Positions 33,037 to 45,104 of a stretch of 64,000 bases of DNA are shown here, piece by piece. The notes under the pieces were generated by a model. That model saw only the letters and a list, made by a program, of their open reading frames with translations. It had not been told where the DNA came from and ran no database searches. Each line of letters begins with the position of its first letter. The first letter of the stretch is position 1. Origin of the DNA: Otatea glauca (taxonomy: Eukaryota > Streptophyta > Magnoliopsida > Poales > Poaceae); the NCBI GenBank assembly GCA_036346275.1, contig CM070715.1:71969667-72033666 (forward strand). The letters run 5' to 3'. The position numbers and the translations under genes were made by a program.

Positions 33037-36000
33037 TGTAACGACCCCCATTTTCGCATAAATGCAAAAATGAGAATCTATGTGCATTCTGTACTAGTCT
33101 CATGATCAGTAGCTAGTACACACATTTACAACAATTGAAATCACAATCATACACAATATTACTAAAGCGGAAGCTATTAATACATTGTATTTTATAAATC
33201 AAAGCATATATTTATATTGCACAGAAGAAGCAAAATCTTGTAGTGTGCCCATCCAACCCGTAGACAACTGACAAGGCATAAATCCCTAGAAAGATCGCAT
33301 CATTAGAATTCCCGCGTCCTGCGACAAAAAGTAATCTTCGGAGTAATCTTCAGAGCTTCACTTTCTTATCAACCTAAAATAATAGATTAAGCAAGGTTGA
33401 GTATTTTCGTACTCCGTAAGACTTAAGTGGTATTTGCAAATGCAGTAATGCAGGCCATGTCAAAAGAGGCTAATACGGTTAATTTGCATAAAGCGGAATT
33501 GAATTTGTAAATCAAGTTGTAATTTGTAAACGGAATTTATAAAGCAAGTTTGACTGATATGAAAGTAAGTAGAGCATAAGTAATAACTCACAGTACTTTG
33601 TGAGCAACAATTCATCGAATCATCCATTACCAACACATGGCTCAAATCTAAAACAATCACCTTCCAACAAATATTTCTAATCAAGTCATTTTAGAAAAAT
33701 ATCAAAATATTTAACTAGTGCCAATTCACCAAGTTTTCCATAACTGCAGGCACGACTAATCGATTAGATTTACACTCTGCAGAGGTGTACAGCTTTACCC
33801 ATAAGACATGACGGACTCTTTGTGCAATCGATATTAGCACATTTCCTTTAATGTGTCGCAGAGTCATGACATAACCGTTACATTACATAGACCTAACTTT
33901 GCACCAACACCGGTGACAAAAAACCCTTGCTATGGCAGAAGAAACACATATATATAAAACATGGTATCATCATCATAAAAACAGTTGGGCACCGTTTCTC
34001 CCTATAGCAAAGCGTACACCGTTATATCGGCAAGCGTTGTTCCGAACACCTCGGTGTGGGCCCCTTCGAACAAACCTTGAAAGAAGAGCCCGTATTACTC
34101 CAACCTACCAATGTACAAAGTCAGTTCTAAGCAACTTAATAAGTTAAGACTGTCTAATTCTAACATTTGTGGTTGTACGAATTTATCTTAGATCATACAA
34201 CACTATGTTCGGTCCTTAATCCAACACGGACGATACTTCTCCCTATACTACGTGCATTTCCATCTGTACAACCAGTTATTGCCAACAATCACCCGCATCT
34301 AAACCATATTTTTTTTTGGGTTTTTAAGAAATTATCATTGATCACATTAATCATCATTGTGTCTCAATAATTCCAATAATCAGTTTATCTAATCTGTTCA
34401 TCCCAAATCTAAAGCATAACTAAGCAAGATTATTAAATCGCATATACCTAAAGTGACATTATATATTATCTAATCTTAATTCTAAGTTTATCAAGATTCA
34501 CATGTCGATATTTATCAAAAAGGTTTCATGAGATAACAGATATATCTACAAGTACCACAACATAGCAAATTTACAGAAAATACGCGTATGCATAAAACAA
34601 TTTGATAAATAAAGTGAAAATTAAATACTGAGATCAACATGATCAAAGGGGTGCTTGCTTTACTTAATCGTTGTTTACGACGAAGTCGTGATCGAATCCG
34701 ACGTTGTTAACAAGGAAATTAATGACGTCGGGTTCTACATCGTTCAATGAAAATATAGCAAATAACGAACTTTATTGAGGACAAAAAGATCTCTTTTACC
34801 ATATCATCTAATAGTACCTTTGGTAAAAATATTAAAATTTAATAATTACATTTAATACCTTTCATAATTCAAAAACATAAAACAAGAAATATGAAATCTA
34901 CAATGTCAGAATTAACAGAAAATAAATATGCATGGTCTTGATCTGAAATTTTTACATAAGAATTCTTAACCCATATCAAACTCTCTCAAAAAGTTTTAAA
35001 AATTCTTGAATCCATATTCATCCTCAAATAAAATAAAAACAGAAAATAGCAGAATGCTTAGTCAGCATTGTCAGAATTATTTTAATTTTTCTGTAAAAAA
35101 ATTTAGTCCAAAATTTTTACTGGATAACAATTTTTATCTATTGAACCCGGTCAATAAGTTTCAGAAATGATAGACTCGAAATGAACCCTCATTTAACAAG
35201 TGTAGTGCAATCTGGACAGTTGATAGAACCGATTGGAAACTAGTCTCTATGCATCTGCCGTCTGGGACCCAATCTCCAGTGAGACAAGTCTGTGCACTGC
35301 TAGCTCTGGCCCATAGGTCAGCCTTCCATCTTTTCTACCCTGCTCACCTTAGCCTGCCTCAGCCGAACACAGCCCGGTGTTCTCTGCCTCGCATTGCCGA
35401 GACGCTGACACGGCAAGGATTTGATCCCAATTCTGTTGCCACGGTAGAAGAGATCTGGCTGAAGTCATCGCCGCGGCAGAAATCTTCTGCTACGCGGCTC
35501 ATCGGCCCGATCACTCCCACGCCAAACTTCGCTAGCTCCGTCGCTTGCCACATGCCATGGCCTCACAGCTCGCCATACCCTGCAACCACGTCCATTCCTT
35601 CTTGAATTTCGCTGCCACGGCAGGTGCAAAACCCGGCGTCTTGTCTCTCTTGATTTCCCTGTCACGGCTAGCTCTGATCGGCCGCCAGAATCGAAGCCCG
35701 ATTCAAACACTGGTGACACTAACTCGGTCGCTTATTAAGCCACCGAACGCCCATTGCACAGCACAACAACACCCCAGAACTTCACTACCTCCATTACTCC
35801 ACATTGCCGCCATTGCAGAAACTTTGCAAATGAGGAGAAAAGCGGATTAGCCAATTCGATAATCCATCAAGCAACCCGATCTCATCATAGCATCACCAAC
35901 CTCTAAAGATCATTTCTCACTACTCAGATGAGTTCTTCAATGGCTACTGAACCTTGCCACCGAGCGCCTTCTTCCTCCTGGACGGTATACAGTGGCGGCT

Positions 36001-36180
36001 CACCTCTGATCAAACCAAGCAGAAAAATGGAATCCACCGACTTCACTAATGCTTATTCTCCGGTCAATTTGAACTCAATCGTCTTTCTTTGCGTTCTCGG
36101 CTGACGCCATTCTCCCTCCCTCCCTCCCTCTCTCTCATTCGCAACACCATTTCCATATCCTACCGCACTTATTGTCCTTA
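33037..36180 (-). repeat. Gypsy LTR (G4), truncated
   Basis: Begins TGTAACGACCCCC at 33037 inside G3 pol (flank GCCAT). Landmarks match the G2 LTR in order: ACTCTGCAGAGG at 33774 (G2 at 52254), CAACATGATCAAAG at 34637 (G2 at 53070), then a GC-rich block from 35.2 kb. By that comparison sense is minus. No TGTTACA end is found before host-like DNA at about 36.9 kb, so the far limit is approximate. A partial inverted copy lies at 6214-7118. Confidence 0.55.
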
Positions 36181-36937
36181 AATCTGTCAAAAGGAGAAAG
36201 ACTAAACTTTTTTAACTTTGAAGAACATTGCTTGTTAGACATTATCTGAGCAAATTGATCACAAATAAGCAGAATCAAATGTTGAAGCCCCAAAATCTAT
36301 GGGGTCATCTACCAACTTTACACATTTATCCCAAGGGCAAATTTGCTTGTGGATATAATCTGAGATTATAAAGCAAGGCCAATCTGTATTTATATGACAA
36401 GTCGTAAATAAGGGAGCACTAACGAAATGGCACGAATGCTAAAACGATTAATAAAACTATCTGAGAATTTTTATCCAACATATGGTATGCAGATAACAGC
36501 ACAGTCCAATTTACTTTTCCAAGTTATTTTTAGCTAAAATTATTATTAATAAAATGTATAGAGCATGGCGATGATGTTCTTAGAAAACTCTATTCAAGGT
36601 GATTTTATAGAACTAGAGACAGGCAGGTGATGCTGACAGTAGTGGTGGACCTCTATCCCATTTTCAGGTTGCAAAACTTTTTAGGCTTCACTTCCTAGAC
36701 CTAACACGAAAGCATGATGCAGTATTACGGGATTGGCTGGTTTTCACCAAGAGAGATCTATGCAGGTACATACAACAAATGTCAAGAACTCAACAATACC
36801 ATGAATGAAAGCTGTACTGACCAAACAACCTGACCTCTATAATATCTGAGCACAGCCTATGCCTTGGAAAAAATGTATTGCCAGTGTACCAGATTTGTGT
36901 AGAAGGCTCGACTTAAGATACAACATAAAGTAGAAAC
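36181..36937. other. Unassigned, probable intronic DNA of the captured fragment
   Basis: AT-rich, next to the polymerase-delta-like exons on their downstream side. I could not find the next exon. Confidence 0.35.
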
Positions 36938-37246
36938 CTCTAGTGTTTGGTAGAAGCGTGAAATATCATCAGGGCCCATCCCTGATGGGCAGCTGCTATA
37001 AAAATACGGCTCAAATCCATGGCACCTGACAGCATACACTGTGACCTAAAAAATGGGCTAAAATGATAAAATCACACATCAGCAAAAGCCCAATGATAAA
37101 AAATAATAAATCTTTGGAAATAGAAACATCCAACCTTCTCTGGTGACACCAAAAATCCTGAGTATAGCTGCAGGAGCAGATGAGTTGGGAAGCAATTCTC
37201 TGTGGGCTCTCACCAATAACATATTCTATCTCCAGCTGCTGAAAAG
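36938..37246 (-). pseudogene. Gene fragment like DNA polymerase delta catalytic subunit, two exons
   Basis: Exon 1 (37246-37135) gives FQQLEIEYVIGES and, after a one-base shift, LLPNSSAPAAILRIFGVTRE. Exon 2 (37045-36938) gives HSVCCQV, then after another shift HGFEPYFYSSCPSGMGPDD and ISRFYQTLE. This matches the N-terminal exonuclease-side region of plant POLD1 as I know it. The exons are joined by an intron with donor AAG|GTTGG and acceptor TTTTTTAG|GTC, preserving the G of REGHS. The rest of the roughly 1,100-residue protein is absent. Frameshifts mark it as a captured or relict fragment; carrier unknown. Confidence 0.8.
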
Positions 37247-38849
37247 CTAGAAAATTCAACAGAAGGAGAAGAGTATCCTAGTAAGATCAAGCCGGATGTC
37301 CAACAAAGAGCCTCATCCAAATTAGATTTAACAAATCAGCTAGTAGACTGTTATGACAAGCAACATCTCTTGAAACGATTCTTTTTTACCATCATTATAT
37401 CTGCCATCTCGTCTTTCCTCCCCCATGTAAATACTGATATTATAAAAACATTGAACAGACTGCGCAGCATGTACAAAGGTTCACGAAGCAATCGTCACAG
37501 TGGAGCAGCAGCAGCGCCGCCTCGTCCTCCGCCAGGATGGTCTCTGCCACAACTCACAATTCATATTTGACAAACTCTGGAAATTAAAACATACCTGATA
37601 TGAGGTCATCACTGATTCAACCACTCATCCAAAAGTTGGCTTCAACTCAGTACATAAAACAATCACTTACGAAAAAAGTGATTTAGGAACAATCACTTCG
37701 GAAAAAAGTGATTTAGGAACGGAGATGAGCTAGTTCTTCATGGCTGGAAGGCCGAAAATTTGAGGACCTCAAAACATCAGGTTCCTAAGAAAGAAGGTCG
37801 AGGTCACTGCCACCTCTTCCACTACTGCAGGTCGGTGATGAATCCATGCGTTAGACACAGGGACATCAGGGGTGTAGGAAAATGAGGAATTGTAGGGGAA
37901 GCAATCTAACCTTTTGCAGATCAGCGCCGCACTTGCCTCGCCCTTGCGCCGCCCCTTCGGGCTGTGGCTGCTCGGCACTGTCGCCCTCGAGCAAAGGCCG
38001 CGCCGCGCCACCACCCGTATTGTTCGTCGCTTGCGGTCCTCGCATCGCGGCTCGCCTTCACAGTGCGACACGCCGATTCCGTGACCACGCGTGGGAGCAA
38101 CCATGAACGGAGGTGAATGGATATCGGCGGCTTTTCATCCTGATTCCGGCCAGATCTGGAGTGCTCGAGGCAGGCGGCTTCTCCACCGGTGACTGACGGT
38201 GGAGCTGGAGGCAGCCGGGAGCACGGCAACCGGCTGCGGCGTTTGGGAGTAGGGGAGGGCGCCGCGAGAGTGAACAAGTAGAGAGGAGGCGCGAGAGGGA
38301 GAGAGAAGGCAGTAGCGAGGGAGACACGATCCTGTGGCAGCGACAGGAGGCGGATGCACCTCGATCCCGCGGGAGGAAGGCTGGGAGGTGGAGGGCGCGT
38401 GAGAGGTGCGCTGGCGGCCACATCCACCGCCGGGGAGCTGGGGGGGTGAGGCGACGGCGGGAGGAAGGCACGGAGATGGAGAGCGGCGCACGCGAGGGAG
38501 ACGAACAAGGGGAGAGTGAGCGAGAGGAGCGGGAGGACCAAATGGGGGCGGCGCTCGCTCAGGCTAGGGTTCGGGTGGGCGGCGATTGATCCGGCGGCGC
38601 GCCAACTGGTTGCACGGAGGCCGGAGCGTCTGGGCGGAGGGCGCGGCGTTACGCGCTCGGCAGGACCACGTAGGCTCGGTGCGGCACACGCGGCAAACGA
38701 GGAGGAGGCCAGGAGCCACGTGGAGCGAGGCGTCGGCCGCGAATCCCCAGGTACAGACGGTTCTCTGAAAAATAACAGTACGTGATAACATCACACACAA
38801 TCGGTCTAAGGTTTCACATTATAGATATCACACTAGAAATTTATGTGCG
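37247..38849. other. Unassigned, GC-rich in 37.9-38.76 kb
   Basis: 37247-37880 is AT-rich, with two near-identical copies of CACTT(A/C)(G)GAAAAAAGTGATTTAGGAA at 37667-37718. 37900-38760 is CpG-rich and open on both strands (Pro/Ser/Arg-rich readings) without a recognisable domain; it resembles a promoter/5' UTR block, perhaps carried with the gene fragment. Confidence 0.35.
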
Positions 38850-39190
38850 TCGCTCTTCACGCGAAAAAATCGACAAAACACGCGATTGACGCTCCATAAA
38901 CGAGTAAATCGAGAAAATGCGAGAAATGAATCTAAAAATAAGCTTGTGTTTTTCGCAAAAGGGTTTAAACGTAATGCTAGAAAAACGGAAAAAGGATATA
39001 AATGCAATGCATATTTTTTTTCTCTCCACGCGAGAAAATCGACAAAACGCGCGATTGACGCTCCATACACAAGTAAATCGAGAAAATGCGCGAAAAGAAT
39101 CTAAAAAAAGCTTGTGTTTTTCGCAAAAGGGCTTAAACGTAATGCTAGAAAAGAGGAAAAAGGACATAAATGCGATGCATATTTTTTTTA
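38850..39190. repeat. Two tandem copies of a 169-bp unit
   Basis: The text CACGCGA(A/G)AAAATCGACAAAAC at 38858 recurs at 39027, followed by colinear CGCGATTGACGCTCCATA, AAGCTTGTGTTTTTCGCAAAAGGG and AAATGC(A/G)ATGCATATTTTTTT. Overlapping shadow ORFs on both strands come from the repeat. Confidence 0.9.
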
Positions 39191-39406
39191 AAAAAAAGGA
39201 CATATTATTTTTTCTCACGAAAAGGACCTAAGCGTAATTTTGATTTCTCTAAAAAGAACCCGAGCGCTACTCATAAAAACGCTAAAAGGGCATGGACGTA
39301 ATATGTAATCTTTTTTCGAAAAAAGGAGCAAACTGTAATTTTTTTCTTCCAAAAAGGACCTATCCGTATTTTTTTTTAAGAAAAGGACCCGTTTGTGAAT
39401 AAAATT

Positions 39407-39441
39407 GGCCGGCTCGGCTCGCGTCTCGAGCCGAGCCGGCC
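39407..39441. repeat. Perfect 15-bp inverted repeat with 5-nt loop
   Basis: GGCCGGCTCGGCTCG, loop CGTCT, CGAGCCGAGCCGGCC. All 15 positions pair and 13 are G:C. Confidence 0.95.
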
Positions 39442-39689
39442 CCCGCTGGGCTCAGAACGCCAGAGGGCGCCGTTTCTGCGATCTATAGGATAGGTATGAT
39501 ATGGTTGGTAAATAAAATTATCTGTGATATTATTGATATTATTATACAGATGGTTGATGAATAAAAATATATGTTGATATCATCTTTGATGATCGTGCTT
39601 CTAAAACCGTTTGTGAATAGATTTAACACAGACGGTTTTTTAAGCTAATTTAGATCATGTGCTTTGTTGATTTATATATATCACGGATG

Positions 39690-40645
<956 letters not shown>

Positions 40646-40762
40646 ATGTGTTTCATTTGAATTGTTATAGATGGGTATATACCCTAAAACTGAAAGTTTA
40701 AAAAAATACCCGAATTTGGCTTGAATTCGTGTATTTGAAATCATGGTGCCCCATTTCGCCAT

Positions 40763-40902
40763 TGTATGTATGTATGTATGTATGTATGTATGTATGTATG
40801 TATGTATGTATGTATGTATGTATGTATGTATGTATGTATGTATGTATGTATGTATGTATGTATGTATGTATGTATGTATGTATGTATGTATGTATGTATG
40901 TG
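40763..40902. repeat. (TATG)n microsatellite
   Basis: About 35 nearly perfect 4-bp units ending directly at a foldback MITE (40906). Confidence 0.98.
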
Positions 40903-40905
40903 TGT

Positions 40906-41148
40906 GGTGAAAGTAGACATATGGTGAAATCATGAAAGTAGGCAATTAGGGATATTGGATTGAACTTAAATGGTTAGAATTCCATCTCCTCACTTAAACA
41001 CGTTTTACACATAACCCCTAGAAAAATTACAAAAATTTCACACCTTAAGTGGAGGAGGTGAGATTCCACTTAAATCTGAACCATTCAAGTTTGATCCAAC
41101 GCCTCTGTTTGACTACTTTCATGATTTCACCATATGTCTACTTTCACC
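40906..41148. mobile_element. Foldback MITE next to (TATG)n
   Basis: 243 bp with ends GGTGAAAGTAGACATATGGT and its complement. The inverted arms continue about 100 bp (TGAAATCATGAAAGTAG, AATGGTT, ACTTAAA). The left border is the (TATG)n tract and the right border is TATA-rich DNA. No coding capacity. Confidence 0.85.
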
Positions 41149-41262
41149 GTTTACTTCCTCATATAAGTATGTGTATATATAAGTGTTCATATATATAAGT
41201 GTGTGTATATATATAAGTATGGATATATATATGTATATATAAGAGTATATATATATATATAT
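41149..41262. repeat. TA/TG-rich simple-sequence DNA
   Basis: Interrupted TATA and TGTG runs forming the left flank of the second Micron-like MITE. Confidence 0.8.
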
Positions 41263-41513
41263 AAACTTTTGGGAGTACATACTCACACCTCTAATATACT
41301 ACTTAAACGAACGTGTTATACCATTTTATCACTTTCGGGATACTTCAATAATAATTCTAAGATACTCCAATGCGATATGGTTGAAAATATTTCATCGAAG
41401 CCTTTATTTTTGCTATATACACTTTCCATATGTAAAAAGAATGCATACACAAATTATGCTATAAAAAATGGACAATGACAAAAAAAGTTATGGAACTCAC
41501 TTTGGAGTATCTT
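41263..41513. mobile_element. Micron-like MITE copy 2, left part
   Basis: Colinear with copy 1 from GGGAGTACATACTCACACCTC to ACTCACTTTGGAGTATCTT, where a hAT element interrupts it. Last eight bases AGTATCTT are the hAT target-site duplication. The right part is 46182-46285. Confidence 0.85.
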
Positions 41514-41699
41514 TAGGGGTGGGCAAGTATAAACCGAAATCGAAAAACCGAACCGAATCGAATTAACCGATTATTTTGATTTTTTTCGGTTTTCGAGTTT
41601 CGGTTCAGTTTTTCTTTCAGAACTATTCAGTTTTTAGGTTTCGGTTAGATTTTTAACGTCCTTTAACCGAAAACCCTAATACCCGATATACTTACTCTG

Positions 41700-42000
41700 A
41701 TTGGTGGTGGCCACTATCCAGAACTCCAGAGCAAAACGTGGACTCCACCAGTCTCTAGTGGCAACCACTCCCTATTCCCCAATCTTTCCCCAAATTCCCA
41801 ATCTTAGGTCCCTAGATGTCGCATGGCAGTCGGTGCCTCGCCGCGACAGTGCCGCCGTGCCATCCCTCCTGCGGCTTCCAGCTACCACCGGTCCACCACT
41901 CCGCCAGTCTCCACCGGACACCAGTCGACAACTCACCAGTCTCTAGCTTCACGACTCACCAGTCTCTAGCTGATTTGAAGATCAGGCCGCATAGGTGGGC
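41700..42000 (+). other. Unassigned exon-like block in the hAT element
   Basis: A GC-rich stretch open for 81 codons from 41701, with Pro/Ser-rich composition. No family recognised. It might be a captured 5' exon or UTR. Confidence 0.3.
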
Positions 42001-42122
42001 ATATAATAAATAATTACATGTTTATATTTGATTAGTGCTATTGTAGGAAACTGGGGATTCTTATTTTTGTTCAGTTTATCATTATAATTTTGTTTTAATA
42101 GAAGCCAAGTATAGCTGCCTGT

Positions 42123-42350
42123 TGTTAGAAGTAATCTTGTAATAGAAAAGTTTTATTTTGGAAAGTTTGTATTAAGGAAGTTTAGGATGAGGAGTTGAAT
42201 TAGAACAAGGAAGTAGAATCCTATTCTGTTTTCATAGGGTTGTAGTTTTAGGTATAAATATAGGGGTAGACCTAAGTTTTGTAAGAGAACAGAGCGAGAA
42301 GTAATAAAGAGAAAATTGTTTCAAAGATATTTTGATGTTCTGTTCCAACA
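42123..42350 (+). repeat. C4 5' LTR
   Basis: TGTTAGAAG to TTCCAACA, preceded by CCTGT. Contains GGTATAAATATAGGG. Confidence 0.95.
42253..42260 (+). promoter_or_regulatory. TATA box of the C4 5' LTR
   Basis: TATAAATA, kept as TATAAATA-C in the right LTR; a plausible core promoter. Confidence 0.6.
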
Positions 42351-42365
42351 ATTAGTATCAAAGCA
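42351..42365 (+). other. C4 primer-binding site
   Basis: TTAGTATCAAAGCAC directly after the LTR, a variant of the initiator tRNA-Met complement. Confidence 0.65.
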
Positions 42366-42839
42366 CACGAGTCATCTCCCGGCGTGTGGTGTGCAATATG
42401 CGGGAAGAAAAGAGCGGCGAGATCAGAGGCGGTGCAGCGTAACCGATTGAAGCAGAGACTCTCGACGACTTCGCTTTCGAGTAGAGCAGCAATTCCGTTA
42501 TCAAGATCGCGCGGCACACAAAGCAAAGATCAGAGCAGCTTTGCTCCGCAAGGGAAAACAGTCAAAAGGGATGGCAAAACCGTGCCTGCGTTAGAGCAAA
42601 AACAAGCTGATCATCGTTCCCAAGGAGGCATCAAAATCGAGAGGACCAGAGACGCTCTGTGCGGCAACAACATCTGAAGCACAGGGAAGCACTGGAGGGA
42701 GGTTCCAACGGCAACAGTAGAAGCTATGTGGCGCCCAGGCACAAGGCGCAGTACCAGAAGACGACTCTTCTTACGAGATGCAAGAAAAAAATCAAACAAA
42801 GAAATTGAAGGACAGTATAGCAAGGTAAAGTGCAGATCA

Positions 42840-43707
42840 TGGATGAGAAGATGAAGACTCAAGATGGGTCTATATCGCTCTAATATCCTGTCCTGACGAT
42901 CGACAATTACCCAGTATGGGCAATGAAGATGAAGGCAAACTTGCGCGTCCAGGGTGTCTGGGTGTAGTCGATCCAAAGGGGAAGGTTGTGGAAGATGATA
43001 GGATAGATCAGGCAGCCCTTGCTGCAATCTATTAATCGGTACCAGATTCGATGATGCATCAACTCATCGAGAAGGAGACAACACGTGAAGCATGGCTAAC
43101 GCTTCAGAAGATGCACGTGGGAGTTGATCGCGTGAAGGAGGTGCGACTACAAAATCTACGGAACGAGTTTAAGAATCTTCAGATGGGAGAAACCCAGTCA
43201 GTAGACGAGTTTGCCGATAAGCTTCATTCATTGTACAATCAGATTATTTCTCTCGGCGATAGGATGGAGGAATATGTGGCAGTGAAGAAGTACCTGCGTG
43301 TGCTACCAGAAAAGTTCGTGCCTGTCATCACCACGCTCATGTACTCCCCCGATCTGGAGAACATGAAAATCGAGGAGATCACTGGCTCGCTCAAGGCACA
43401 TGAGGAGCTACTAAAGGGGTATCAATCCCGTAATGAGCAAGGGTATCAATCTCGTAACGAGAAGGTGTTGCTGTTAAAGGGAGATGAAAGAGGTGATCGC
43501 AAGCAGTTTAACCGCGAGTGTGGACGCGGCAGTTTCGGTTACCGTGGAAGCAGAGGAGGCCGAGGAGACAAAGCCGAACAAGAGCGTGATAACAGACCAC
43601 GAGATAAGTCACATATCAAATGTTTTGAATGTGAAAAATATGGTCACTACGCGACGGAGTGTCGCAGTCACATAAAGTGCTTCAACTGCAACAAATATGG
43701 ACACTAA
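42840..43707 (+). pseudogene. C4 gag
   Basis: Begins near MDEKMKTQDG (ATG 42840). The first 70 codons have three stops but keep NYPVWAMKMKANLRVQGVW. From 43051 the frame is open for 218 codons: TREAWLTLQKMHVGVDRVK, LRNEFKNLQMGETQSVDEF, KKYLRVLPEKFVPVITTL (UBN2/retrotransposon gag), an RGG-like Arg/Gly-rich stretch, then two zinc knuckles, CFECEKYGHYATEC and CFNCNKYGH, the second ended by a TAA before its last Cys. Confidence 0.88.
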
Positions 43708-43710
43708 GTC

Positions 43711-44733
43711 TTGTATTGCAGGAACAAGAAGAAGAACGAGGAGGTAAACCTCACCCAAGCTAGTGCAGACGACGTACCGGCTCTACTCCTCTCATTGTGC
43801 AAAGAAGAGGAGCCGAACATACTAATGTTGAACGAGGAGAAGATAGTTCCTAAACTATGCATGGAAGGAGACAACCACGATCACACTGATTTGTGGTACT
43901 TGGATAATGGAGCAAGCAATCATATGACTGGAGATCGCTCCGTGTTTCATGAACTTGACGAGAAAATTTCAGAAAAAGTAAAGTTCGGTGATGGCTCCAC
44001 GATGCAAATAAGAGGCAAAGGAACGATGATGGTACAATGCAAGAATAGCGATCAGAAGATGTTTTCTGAAATTTACTACATCCCGAGGTTGTGTAACAAT
44101 ATACTCAGTTTCAGGCAAATGGTAGAAGAAGGGTGTAGGGTAGTGCTACAGACGGAGTTCTTGCGTGTTTATGACAAGAACAAAGATTTGTTGATGAAGG
44201 TCATGAGATCTCCAAATCGATTGTACAAGATTTCCCTGAAAACTTGTAAGCGGGTTTGTCATGAGGCTAAATTGAAGAGAAAAAATTTAGAGGAGACAGA
44301 AGCTTGTCAACGTATGTTGCCGAAGGAAGTGGACCCTCGGGTTGTGAAGTCGTATGGAAGAAAAAAAGAAGAAAGGGCAGCGGCGGTCACAGTAAAAAAG
44401 GAAGAGCATAGGGCTCCGGCGGCGCACACAAAGAAAAAGAAAGGAACACAGCGGGCGGCTGGTGCAGCACGTAAGAAAAAAAGGGAAGCGCGTGCGCGTG
44501 CGGCTCCTCGTGCAGCACAAGCAGCTGGAGAGCGCAGATCAGTAAGGCACATGTTGCCGTGTCAAGGAGCAGGAAGCTCTCGGTGGATGTGCAAAGCGAA
44601 GAAGCAGAAAGAGGTCAATCCTATTGTGATCTCAAGACAGGACGTGGCTGGAAGCTATCTAGCGCCACAGGAATTGTGTGTCCACAGAGAGTCTGCAGGG
44701 CGCTACAGGAAAAGGTTGAACCAACTGAGATAA
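43711..44733 (+). pseudogene. C4 protease joined to a basic low-complexity tail
   Basis: 340 codons open. The first part ends the second zinc knuckle (YCRNKKKNEEVNLTQ). The protease follows: LWYLDNGASNHMTG at about 43893, where the usual D-T/S-G reads D-N-G, then VKFGDGSTMQIRGKGT and YYIPRLCNNILSFRQM. The integrase finger begins (SPNRLYKISLKT) and stops at about 44270. The remaining ~150 residues are rich in Lys, Arg and Ala (for example THKKKKGTQRAAGA-like text) and match no copia domain. The stop is followed by the polypurine tract and LTR. Confidence 0.8.
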
Positions 44734-44821
44734 GAGATAGAAAAGGAAAAGGAAGAAAATAGAGAGAGGAAAATCTGAGAAAAATTTGGAAGAGTTGAGT
44801 TAGAAGTTAAGTATTACAAGA

Positions 44822-44833
44822 TTAAGGGGGAAA
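44822..44833 (+). other. C4 polypurine tract
   Basis: TTAAGGGGGAAA immediately before the right LTR. Confidence 0.8.
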
Positions 44834-45058
44834 TGTTAGAAGTAATCTTGTAATAGGAAAGTTTTAGTTTGGAAAGTTTGTATTAAGAAAGTTTAGGATG
44901 AGGAGTTGAATTAGAACAAGGAAGCAGAATCCTATTTCGTTTTCATAGGGCTGTAGTTTTGAGTATAAATACAGGGGTATACCTAAGTTTTATAAGAGAA
45001 CAGAGTGAGAAGTAAAGAGAAAATTGTCCGAAAGATATTTTGACGTTCTGTTCCAACA
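44834..45058 (+). repeat. C4 3' LTR
   Basis: TGTTAGAAG to TTCCAACA, followed by CCTGT. Confidence 0.95.
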
Positions 45059-45104
45059 CCTGTATGTTTGATTGGATCTGTAAGAGCAAATCCTTTCCTT
45101 GCAG

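Larger units (their letters stand above)
42123..45058 (+). mobile_element. Gag-protease-only copia element C4 (TR-GAG-like)
   Basis: 2.9 kb with 228- and 225-bp LTRs (TGTTAGAAG...TTCCAACA) and duplication CCTGT at 42118-42122 and 45059-45063. A primer site follows the left LTR and a polypurine tract precedes the right one. It encodes gag and protease of the Tork/Tnt1 type, but integrase, reverse transcriptase and RNase H are absent. In their place is a ~450-bp Lys/Ala/Arg-rich reading. It must use enzymes of another element. By eye the LTRs differ at roughly 16 bases and one 3-bp indel. Confidence 0.93.

Noticed and set aside
35249..35850. Plus-strand ORFs of about 100 codons at 35.2-35.85 kb
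   Set aside because: GC-rich inner part of a gypsy LTR, with open frames on both strands.
37900..38800. 206-codon minus-strand ORF and overlapping plus-strand ORFs
   Set aside because: CpG-rich composition opens several frames at once; no motif, signal or homology recognised.
38850..39190. CRISPR-like repeat
   Set aside because: Only two long tandem units, no short repeats with spacers, and a plant nuclear context.
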